From: Komagataeibacter oboediens
Lineage (GTDB): Bacteria; Pseudomonadota; Alphaproteobacteria; Acetobacterales; Acetobacteraceae
Direction of reading: 5' to 3'
NCBI RefSeq assembly: GCF_003207815.1
Contig: NZ_NKTX01000003.1
Location: forward strand, 116,429 to 180,428
DNA: 64,000 nucleotides
Made by a program: the position numbers and the translations under genes. The first letter of the stretch is position 1, and every line of letters begins with the position of its first letter. Positions 8,901-15,635 of the stretch are shown here, in pieces. The notes below the pieces were generated by a model. The model was not told the DNA's origin, did no database searches, and was given only the letters and a program-made list of their open reading frames with translations.

Positions 8901-9506
8901 GACCAGCAGCGTGCCGGTGGTTTCCACCGTGACCTGCACGAAAATGGGGGTATCCACGCCCATTTCGGCGCGCGCGATCTTGGCGCCATTGACGGCGGCC
9001 TTGATCTGCAGCGTGTCCTGGCAGGTCTCGATCAGGAAGCAGTCCACACCCCCTTCGATCAGGCCCCGGCACTGTTCGGTCAGGCCCGCTTCCAGCGTGT
9101 CGTAATCGATATTGCCCAGCGAGGGCAGCTTGGTCCCCGGTCCGATGGAGCCGACAACATAGCGGTGGCGGCCATCGGCAAAGGTCTCGGCGGCTTCACG
9201 CGCCAGGTGGGCTGCGGTGCGGTTGATTTCGCGCGCGCGGTCCGCCAGCCCGAATTCGGCCAGCGTGATGGGCGAGCCGCCAAAGCTGTTGGTTTCCACC
9301 ATGTCGGCCCCGGCTTCGAAATACCCGCGATGGATTTCGCGCACCAGCTCGGGACGGGACAGGTTCAGGATTTCGGTGCAGTTTTCCTGCCCCCAGTAAT
9401 CGCGCTCGACCTCAAGGTCCAGAAGCTGTACGCGCGAACCCATGCCGCCATCACACAGCAGGACCTGGTCGCGAAGGGCATCGAGAAGATGGGGACGAGT
9501 GGTCAT
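5997..9506 (-). CDS. metH: cobalamin-dependent methionine synthase
   Basis: Full-length MetH (1169 residues; E. coli 1227), which methylates homocysteine from methyl-tetrahydrofolate through methylcobalamin in the cytoplasm. Domains in order: homocysteine-binding barrel (about 5-325) with zinc ligands Cys225 (LNCATG) and Cys291/Cys292 (GGCCGTS); pterin-binding barrel (about 345-620); cobalamin domain with GDVHDIGKN, where His737 is the lower cobalt ligand, in a DxHxxG motif; and a reactivation domain (about 900-1160) ending in the EQSTSALVIFNPQAKYFSI tail. It leads the minus-strand block that continues with the HisE-like gene, cvpA and purF. I saw no SAM or cobalamin riboswitch in the 183-base gap upstream. 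Confidence 0.98.
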   Translation of the reverse strand: MTTRPHLLDALRDQVLLCDGGMGSRVQLLDLEVERDYWGQENCTEILNLSRPELVREIHRGYFEAGADMVETNSFGGSPITLAEFGLADRAREINRTAAHLAREAAETFADGRHRYVVGSIGPGTKLPSLGNIDYDTLEAGLTEQCRGLIEGGVDCFLIETCQDTLQIKAAVNGAKIARAEMGVDTPIFVQVTVETTGTLLVGPDIAAAATVINALDVPLMGLNCATGPQEMAEHVRWLSENWPGLISVQPNAGLPELVNGTTHYPLTPAEMASWVDRFITEDGLNLIGGCCGTSTPHTQALDQMLRKRAEGTGRIRPAPVPRKPVWIPSVASLYSQVPLRQENSYFSIGERCNANGSKKWRQLQEAGDWDGCVALGREQVAEGSNALDICTAFVGRDEMREMNAVVTRFTSSVNAPLVIDSTETPVIEAALKLHGGKPIINSINFEDGEAIANERMLLARKFGASVIALTIDEVGMAKTAEDKLRIATRLVEFACEKHGLPQSDLMIDPLTFTIGTGTEDDRKLGEWTLEGIRLIRERFPDIQIVLGLSNISFGLNPAARAVLNSVFLDHAVRAGMTAAIVHVSKIRPLHLIAKEEVKVAEDLIFDRRSEGYDPLQRMLEIFADRKAADAVKKARAETAPERLKDRIVDGDRKGLEEDLNEAMQDMAPLDIINTVLLDGMKVVGELFGAGKMQLPFVLQSAETMKAAVAWLEPHMERTEGQTRGTMVLATVKGDVHDIGKNLVDIILTNNGYRVINLGIKVPVADMIAAAREHKADAIGMSGLLVKSTVIMRENLEEMNRQGVDVPVMLGGAALTRNYVEEDCTAAYGEGGRVAYARDAFDGLSLMDKVAQGEFDTYLAAIQSRRAGKATRTNRTQDIEAAETRGFGPVDMAAARARRERLTADEPVLTPPFWGPRVLEATPEAVLPFLNERSLYQFQWGFRKQGRSLEDFMVWARKELRPVLRHMLALCAEQDILHPKASYGYWKAAGEGNDLVLFGEDGMTEVARFTLPRQPRADGACIADFVRDIDDRQRDVIGLQVVTVGQDASDRAREWFEADRYKDYLYLHGLSVEMAEAMAEYTHKRIRAEMGFAAEDDRDMAKLLQQGYRGSRYSFGYPACPRLEEQEPILKLLDAEKIGVSLTDGFQLHPEQSTSALVIFNPQAKYFSI

Positions 9507-9689
9507 TGTTATCCTGAGGTCTCATGGCAGGGGACATGGCGCGGGAAGATTTTCCGGCCTGGTATCCGGCACTGCCTTGCATAAAGTTATGTCCGATGCC
9601 CTTTATTTCCTTAACTTTCGGCTGGTGTCCAGAACCATTGCCTCAAACGGGGACTGTTCACGGGCCTGTATGGATGAATGGAGAACACC

Positions 9690-10076
9690 ATGAGCGGTGA
9701 CGGGCGCATCGCGCTGGAATTCATGAACGGTCCCGCAGCCATTCCGCCGTGTCCCGATACGCTGCTGGTTGTGGGTGATGGTGACATGCCGCCGCAGCCC
9801 GCCGCATGGGCGGCAGTTGTCACGGTGGATCAGGCTGCCATCTCCCCGTTTGCGCACGCGGCGGGGTGCGCGTGCTGCACGGGACGCGGGGGCGGGCTGG
9901 CCGCCGTGCTGGGGGATGTGTTCCGCAGGCGCGCCACGGGTGCCCTGAAATGGTTCGACCGCGTGGCCGTGCTGCCGCCACGCGGGCACGAAGCGGCCTG
10001 GCGGGCCGCGCTGTCCGCGGATGTCCTGGTCAGCGCGCGCTTTGCCGTGCGGCCCCCGTGCACGGGGGCGGCCTGA
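9690..10076 (+). CDS. small protein with CobW-like CxCC motif
   Basis: A 128-residue protein, divergent from metH. Around residue 60 it carries AAGCACCTGRGGGLAAVLGD, then WFDRVAVLPP. The order GCxCC, a leucine-rich helix, then FDRV recalls the metal-binding core of COG0523/CobW GTPases (GCICCTLR...DLVEAL...FDRVVIE). There is no P-loop and no C-terminal CobW domain, so it cannot be a GTPase of that family. The N-terminal half, with DTLLVVGDGD, could be a remnant of the nucleotide-binding strand. ATG 9690 is preferred over 9678 because GGAG lies eight bases before it. A metal-binding or metal-transfer role is inference; it may also be an unrelated lineage-specific family. Confidence 0.6.
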   Translation: MSGDGRIALEFMNGPAAIPPCPDTLLVVGDGDMPPQPAAWAAVVTVDQAAISPFAHAAGCACCTGRGGGLAAVLGDVFRRRATGALKWFDRVAVLPPRGHEAAWRAALSADVLVSARFAVRPPCTGAA

Positions 10077-10163
10077 AAAACGGTCCCGTTAAGGAACCCT
10101 TTGCTTTCTGCCCCTAGGTTTGGGCGCGTGAACGGACAGAGCGCGTAAAGCAGAAGGGGTGCC

Positions 10164-12413
10164 GTGGGCCATCCAGACCAATCAGCGGACCCGACCGGCA
10201 GCGGACAGGCGGATACACGCCACGCACCGGAACTGATCCGCCTGCAGGCCGTGCTGCGCGCGGCCCGCTTTCACGGCATTGACCTTGACGTGCGTGATTT
10301 CGCGGACGAAGCGGGCCAGACCGTGCCCTCCATCCCCGCCCTTGCGCGGTGGGTGGAGGAAAATGGCGGCACCGCGCAGGGCATGCGCCTGCAATGGCGC
10401 GACCTTGTGCGCCTGCGTGACGTGCCGCCGGTCGCGCTGATGTTTGCCGACGGATCGGCCGGCCTCATGGTGGGCGCGGATGACACCAATGGCGTGATCT
10501 GGCTGGTTGACCCCTTCGCCAGTCCCGACACCCCGCCTGTGGCGGTGGATGAACTGCGGCTGGAGGGCGTGTGGACCGGTGACGTGCTGCTGGTGCGCGG
10601 CCGGCACGATGGCGGGCGGAAGGAAGACGCGGTCAATTTCGCATGGCTGCGGCGCATGGTGCTGGGCGAACGGGTGCTGCTGCGTGACGTGGTCATCGCC
10701 TCCATGGTCATGAGCGTGCTGGCGATCTTCCCGCCACTGATCGTCATGCAGGTCATTGACCGGGTGGTGAACTTCCATTCCATGTCCACGCTGGTGTCCC
10801 TGACGGGACTGGTGGGCGTGATGGCGTTCTACGAAGTCCTGCTGTCCTATGCCCGGCGCGAGATCACGCTGGTCATGACCACGCGGCTGGATACGCGTAT
10901 CTCGCTGGCGGTGTTCGACCGCCTGCTCGCCCTGCCGCTGGAATTCTTCGAGCGTGAGCAGGCGGGCAACGTGATCGGCCGCGTCAGCGCGATCTACAAG
11001 GTGCGGCAGTTCATGACCGGGCGGCTGCTGGGCACGTTCCTGGATATGTTCACCCTGCTGGTCGTGCTGCCGTTCCTGTTCTGGCTCAGCACGACGCTTG
11101 CCTGCCTGACGGTGGTTGCCGCGGCCCTGATCGGCGGGATCATCCTGCTTGCCATGCCGACGGTGGGGCGGCTGGTCGGGCGGCAGATCCGCGCGGAAAT
11201 GGAGCGCAGCGGCGCACTGTATGAAACGGTGGCCGGTATCCGCACCGTCAAGACGCTGGCGCTGGAACCGGTGCGGCGCGAGGTGTGGGATGAAAAGACC
11301 GCTGACGTGGTCAGCGCGTCCCTTGATGCCGGACGCATGAGCAACTGGGTCGCGACGGCGGTCATGCCGCTCGACCTGTTCATCAATCGGGGCATCATCC
11401 TGATCGGGGCCTATCTGGCCATTACCTCCACCACCTCGGGCATGGAGGCAGGCGCCCTCATGGCGTTCATGATGTTGGGTGGCCGGGTTGCCTCCCCGCT
11501 GGTGGGCATGGCGCGGCTGATCGATGACCTGAACGAGGTGCGCAGCGCGCTGGCGGAAGCGGGGTCCGTCCTCAACCGTCCGACCGAGACGCGTGCGCTG
11601 ACCACTGGGCTGCGGCCGCCCGTCCATGGCGCACTGGCGTTTTCGGGTGTGTCCTTTACCTATCCCGGCGCGTCCACCCCCGCCCTGTCGGACGTGACGT
11701 TCAGCGTGCCTGCGGGCACCATGCTGGGGCTGGTCGGGCGCAGCGGGTCGGGCAAGTCCACCATCACGCGCCTGCTGCAGGGCGTCAGCCGCAGCTATAC
11801 CGGGCAACTGCGGCTGGATGGCATCGAACTGCGTGAAATCAACCTGACCTATCTGCGCCGGTCATGCGGGGTGGTGCTGCAGGACAACTTCCTGTTTCGC
11901 GGCACCATCCGCGACAACATCATCGCAGGCCGTCCCGGCCTGACGCTGGAAGACGTGGTGCGGGCCGCGCGTCTGGCAGGGGCGGAAGAATTCATCGAAC
12001 GCATGCCCGCCGGGTTCGATACATGGATCGAGGAAGGGTCCACCAACATATCCGGCGGCCAGCGCCAGCGCCTTGCCATCGCGCGCGCCGTGATTTCGGA
12101 CCCCAGGCTCATGATCCTTGATGAGGCGACCTCCGCCCTCGACCCGGAAAGCGAGGCGGTGGTCAACGCCAACCTGCGCCACCTTGCGCGCGGGCGGACC
12201 ATGGTGATTGTCTCGCACCGCCTTGCCTCGCTGGTGGCGTGTCATCAGATCTGCGTCATGGACCACGGGCATGTGGTCGATATCGGGCCGCATGAGGATC
12301 TGCTGGCGCGGTGCGACATCTACCGCACCTTGTGGACACAGCAGAACCAGCCCGCCGGTGGCAATGACGGGGGGCCGCCCTCCGTCTCCCACATGCATGG
12401 AGATGCGGCATGA
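10164..12413 (+). CDS. type I secretion ABC exporter, HlyB-like
   Basis: A 749-residue exporter subunit starting at GTG behind an AGAAGGGG site. The N-terminal 140 residues form a C39-like domain without the catalytic Cys and His, as in HlyB, where this domain docks substrate rather than cleaving it. Five to six membrane helices follow (about 170-450). The nucleotide-binding domain has Walker A GRSGSGKST (525-533), signature SGGQRQR (from 630), Walker B LMILDEATSALD (catalytic Glu654) and His685. It should form the inner-membrane part of a type I secretion system with the HlyD-like protein whose gene it overlaps by four bases. No substrate gene and no TolC-like partner are visible nearby. Confidence 0.93.
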   Translation: MGHPDQSADPTGSGQADTRHAPELIRLQAVLRAARFHGIDLDVRDFADEAGQTVPSIPALARWVEENGGTAQGMRLQWRDLVRLRDVPPVALMFADGSAGLMVGADDTNGVIWLVDPFASPDTPPVAVDELRLEGVWTGDVLLVRGRHDGGRKEDAVNFAWLRRMVLGERVLLRDVVIASMVMSVLAIFPPLIVMQVIDRVVNFHSMSTLVSLTGLVGVMAFYEVLLSYARREITLVMTTRLDTRISLAVFDRLLALPLEFFEREQAGNVIGRVSAIYKVRQFMTGRLLGTFLDMFTLLVVLPFLFWLSTTLACLTVVAAALIGGIILLAMPTVGRLVGRQIRAEMERSGALYETVAGIRTVKTLALEPVRREVWDEKTADVVSASLDAGRMSNWVATAVMPLDLFINRGIILIGAYLAITSTTSGMEAGALMAFMMLGGRVASPLVGMARLIDDLNEVRSALAEAGSVLNRPTETRALTTGLRPPVHGALAFSGVSFTYPGASTPALSDVTFSVPAGTMLGLVGRSGSGKSTITRLLQGVSRSYTGQLRLDGIELREINLTYLRRSCGVVLQDNFLFRGTIRDNIIAGRPGLTLEDVVRAARLAGAEEFIERMPAGFDTWIEEGSTNISGGQRQRLAIARAVISDPRLMILDEATSALDPESEAVVNANLRHLARGRTMVIVSHRLASLVACHQICVMDHGHVVDIGPHEDLLARCDIYRTLWTQQNQPAGGNDGGPPSVSHMHGDAA

Positions 12414-13855
12414 GCGGCCATGACCTTGTGCCTTCCACGCCCGATGAAGGGAATGATGCCGGGCTTCTGTCGGTCCTGCCGCCGCCTGCGGCGGATATTC
12501 CCACCGGCCTGCCGCCCGCGCTGCTGACGTTCTATTCCCCCAGCGCGGCGCTGGTGGACCTGCCGCCGTCGGACGCGGCGCGTTATGTCATCTGGCTGGT
12601 CGCGGCGCTGGCCGGGGCGGGGCTGATGATCATGACGTTCTTTCCGCTGGACCGGGTGGTCAGCGTGAATGGCCGCCTGACCCCGTTTGACGACACGATG
12701 GTGCTGCAGCCACTCGAAACCTCCATCATCCGCACGGTGGAAGTGCATGAGGGCGATACCGTCCGCAAGGGACAGGTGCTGGCCCGGCTGGACCCCACGG
12801 TGACGGATGCGGATGTCACCAACCTGCGCCGTCAGGTCGCAGCCTACCGGGCGGAGGTCGCCCGCCGCACGGCAGAGGCCGAGGGCCGTCCCTACACGGC
12901 GGACATGAACGATCCCGCGTCCGTGCAGGAAGCCGCCGCCTATCTGCGCCGGCAGGCGGAATACACGGCCCAGATGTCGAATTACGACCGGCAGGTGGCG
13001 GGACTGGAAAGCGAACTGCAGGGATATGAGGCCAGTGCCGCCATGTATGCCGCCCGCGCCCGTGTCGCGCGCGACGTGCAGGACATGCGCGTGCGCCTGC
13101 AGCATGAACAGGTGGGCAGCCGCCTGTCCACGCTGGCGGCGCAGGATACGCTTATGGAGGTGACGCGCTCGCAGGTATCCGCCCGGCATGCGGCCGACAG
13201 CACCCGCGCCCGTCTTGATGCGATGAAGGCCCAGCGCGACGGGTACGCCAGCAACTGGCACGCCACGGTGTATCAGGACCTTGCCCTTGCGCAGCACCAT
13301 CTGGCGGATGCCGATGGCAGCTACAGCAAGGCGGTGCTGCACCATGATCTGATCGTCATGCGCGCCGACCGCGACGCGGTGGTGCTGAGTATCGCTCATC
13401 TGTCCGCAGGTTCGGTCATCCAGGCCGCGACCCCGCTGCTGACGCTGGTGCCGATGGGCAGCCATCTGGACGTGGAGGCCACGCTGCGTGGCGTGGACGC
13501 GGGCTATGTGCGCACAGGCGATCATGCGCTGCTGAAATTCGCGGCCTTTCCCTATACCCAGTACGGCGGGGGCGAGGCGACGGTGCGCGTCATCAGCCCC
13601 GATGCGTTTTCCACGTCTGCCGCAAAGCCCGGCGCCAGCGCCGAACAGGGCACCGATGTGGGCGACATGATGAATGCCTATTACCGGGTGCGCCTGTCGA
13701 TCGACCGGTACACCCTGCATGGCGTGCCGTCCTTTTTCCGCCCCCAGCCGGGCATGCCGGTCGAGGCGGATATCCATGTCGGACGGCGGACCATGATGCA
13801 GTACCTGCTAAACCGCCTGCTGCCCGCCGTGACCGACGGCATGCGTGAACCCTGA
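12410..13855 (+). CDS. HlyD-family membrane fusion protein
   Basis: A 481-residue periplasmic adaptor of type I secretion. A cytoplasmic N-terminus of about 55 residues leads to one membrane helix (about 58-78). The first half-lipoyl segment is VNGRLTPFDDTMVLQPLETSIIRTVEVHEGDTV (residues about 88-122, quoted in part), then a long alpha-hairpin (about 135-300) rich in Arg, Ala and Gln, then the second lipoyl half (VMRADRDAVVLSIAHLSAGSV region) and a beta-barrel ending near residue 465. The start overlaps the exporter gene stop as ATGA, so the two subunits are made together. It should bridge the exporter to an outer-membrane channel encoded elsewhere. Confidence 0.93.
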   Translation: MSGHDLVPSTPDEGNDAGLLSVLPPPAADIPTGLPPALLTFYSPSAALVDLPPSDAARYVIWLVAALAGAGLMIMTFFPLDRVVSVNGRLTPFDDTMVLQPLETSIIRTVEVHEGDTVRKGQVLARLDPTVTDADVTNLRRQVAAYRAEVARRTAEAEGRPYTADMNDPASVQEAAAYLRRQAEYTAQMSNYDRQVAGLESELQGYEASAAMYAARARVARDVQDMRVRLQHEQVGSRLSTLAAQDTLMEVTRSQVSARHAADSTRARLDAMKAQRDGYASNWHATVYQDLALAQHHLADADGSYSKAVLHHDLIVMRADRDAVVLSIAHLSAGSVIQAATPLLTLVPMGSHLDVEATLRGVDAGYVRTGDHALLKFAAFPYTQYGGGEATVRVISPDAFSTSAAKPGASAEQGTDVGDMMNAYYRVRLSIDRYTLHGVPSFFRPQPGMPVEADIHVGRRTMMQYLLNRLLPAVTDGMREP

Positions 13856-15635
13856 TCCGGTAGTGCGTACGTTCCTGTCCGGCCTGCTGGGGACAGTGTC
13901 CCCCACGGCCCGTTTCCGCCATGCGTGCCGCCTGCTGGAACACGAAGGGCGCTCGGCGCAGGGGTTTGCCCTGCTGGGCCGCCTTGCGCGCGGCGGCATG
14001 GTGGCGGCGCAATATCAGGTGGCGCGGGCCTATCTTGACGGCAACGGCGTCCCGCGCAGCCCTGTCGAGGGCGTGCACTGGATGCACATGGCCGCCCGCG
14101 CGGGTCATGTCGAAGGCTGCTTTTCCCTTGCGCTGATGCTGCTGGTTGACCCGCCGGACCACAGGGGGGCCGATGGCCTGCTGCCCGTGGCGCTGCCCGA
14201 GGGCATCGACCGGTGGCCTGATCCGGTGGCGGCTACGCAATGGGCACGGCGCGCGGCGGAAGGTGGCCTGCCTGATGCGCAGGCCCTGTATGGTTACCTG
14301 CTGGCCACCGGGCCGCAACCCGTACGTGACCCGCAGGCCGCGCGGATGTGGTGCGAACGCGCGGCACGGGCCGGCTGTCCGCAGGGGGATCTGGGGCTGG
14401 CGGTGACCCATCTTTCGGCCCCGGACCAGTTGCCCGGCACGGATCCCGACGCGGTGGCCGCCCTGATACGCGCGGCGGATAGCGGATTGCCCACCGCGCA
14501 GTACATGCTGGGCCTGCTGCATGAACGGGGCTGGGGCCTGCCAGCGGACAGGGCGCAGGCCGAACGGTGGTATGCCCGCGCCGCAGCCCAGGGCGTGCGC
14601 CCCGCGCAGGCGCGGTATGGCGCGTTGCTGCTGGAGGACGGAGCGGACAGGCCACGCAATGTCATGACGGCCGAGACATGGCTGCGTCGCGCGGGTCTGG
14701 CAGGGGATCGGGAGGCGGCTGCCCTGCTGGGTGACCTGCATGCGCGCGGCGAGGCGGCCCTGCCCGGCGACCATGAAGCCGTGATGTGGTACCGTCGCGC
14801 GGCGGACCAGGACCATGCGGTGGCGTGTCGCATGCTGGCGCTGCTGTACCGGCATGGACGCGGGGTTGCTGCCGATGCCGGACAGGCCCGGCACTGGCTG
14901 AAACGGGCGGCGGAACTGGGTGATGTCGCGGCCATGACGGACCTTGCCGCAGCGCTGGTGGCGCAGGGGCAGGATGCACGGTCAACCCCGGATACGCCGC
15001 TGCCGGATTTCATGCCCGCGGCACAGGCGGGGGACCCGGTCGCGGCCTTCAATCTTGCGGTCAGCCTGCATGACGGGGTGGGCATGGTGGCCGATCCGGT
15101 GCAGGCGGCATCATGGATGAGGCGTGCCGCCCGCGCGGGCGTGGTCAATGCCGAATACTGGTACGGGCGCATGCTGCTGGAAGGGGACGGAGTGCCGATG
15201 GATGTGGCACACGCCCGTCACTGGCTGGAACGCGCCGCCGGGCATGGGCTGGCTGATGCCTGCGTGGTTGCGGCGCAGCTCCGGCTGGAAGGGAAGGGCG
15301 GTCCCCGTGATCATGCGGGCGCACTGGCGCTGTACCAGCACGCCGCCCATATGGGCCGGGCCGAGGCCATGTTTTCCCTTGGGGCCCTGTATGGCGGGGG
15401 CCACGACCTGCCGCCTGACCGGGCACTGGCGCTACACTGGTTCATGCGCGGCGCGGAAGCGGGCAATGCCCTGTCGCAGTTCATGCTGGGCCGGTATCTG
15501 GCGAAGGGACTGGCGGGGCCGGTGGACCGTGTCCGGGCGCGGTACTGGCTGGAACAGGCTGCGGCGCATGGCGTACGTGGTGCGCGTGATGAACTGGACC
15601 ACATGACCCGTGCGGATGAACATGCCGGGTCATGA
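13845..15635 (+). CDS. Sel1-repeat (SLR/TPR-like) protein
   Basis: A 596-residue protein built almost entirely of Sel1-like repeats, roughly a dozen, each about 36 residues with the pattern A..LG.lY..G.GV..D...A..WY.RAA..G. Clear units include AQYQVARAYLDGNGVPRSP, AQYMLGLLHERGWGLPADR and SQFMLGRYLAKGLAGPVDR. There is no signal peptide, so it should be cytoplasmic, probably a scaffold that binds partner proteins. It overlaps the HlyD gene by 11 bases and the next glycosyltransferase gene by 26 bases, tying it to both export and glycosylation. Sel1 proteins often act as adaptors in exopolysaccharide or secretion systems; its exact partner is unknown. Confidence 0.88.
   Translation: MNPDPVVRTFLSGLLGTVSPTARFRHACRLLEHEGRSAQGFALLGRLARGGMVAAQYQVARAYLDGNGVPRSPVEGVHWMHMAARAGHVEGCFSLALMLLVDPPDHRGADGLLPVALPEGIDRWPDPVAATQWARRAAEGGLPDAQALYGYLLATGPQPVRDPQAARMWCERAARAGCPQGDLGLAVTHLSAPDQLPGTDPDAVAALIRAADSGLPTAQYMLGLLHERGWGLPADRAQAERWYARAAAQGVRPAQARYGALLLEDGADRPRNVMTAETWLRRAGLAGDREAAALLGDLHARGEAALPGDHEAVMWYRRAADQDHAVACRMLALLYRHGRGVAADAGQARHWLKRAAELGDVAAMTDLAAALVAQGQDARSTPDTPLPDFMPAAQAGDPVAAFNLAVSLHDGVGMVADPVQAASWMRRAARAGVVNAEYWYGRMLLEGDGVPMDVAHARHWLERAAGHGLADACVVAAQLRLEGKGGPRDHAGALALYQHAAHMGRAEAMFSLGALYGGGHDLPPDRALALHWFMRGAEAGNALSQFMLGRYLAKGLAGPVDRVRARYWLEQAAAHGVRGARDELDHMTRADEHAGS

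Noticed and set aside
7734..9584. A 616-codon open frame opposite metH
   Set aside because: Arises from high GC codon bias on the opposite strand; composition is His/Gln/Arg-rich with no family sequence, and metH on the other strand is unambiguous.
9507..9689. Possible SAM or cobalamin riboswitch upstream of metH
   Set aside because: I could not find the conserved cores of SAM-II, SAH or the cobalamin B12 box in either orientation; a covariance-model search would settle it.
10182..11807. A 541-codon open frame opposite the ABC exporter
   Set aside because: Shadow of the exporter, which carries all ATPase motifs in the other strand.
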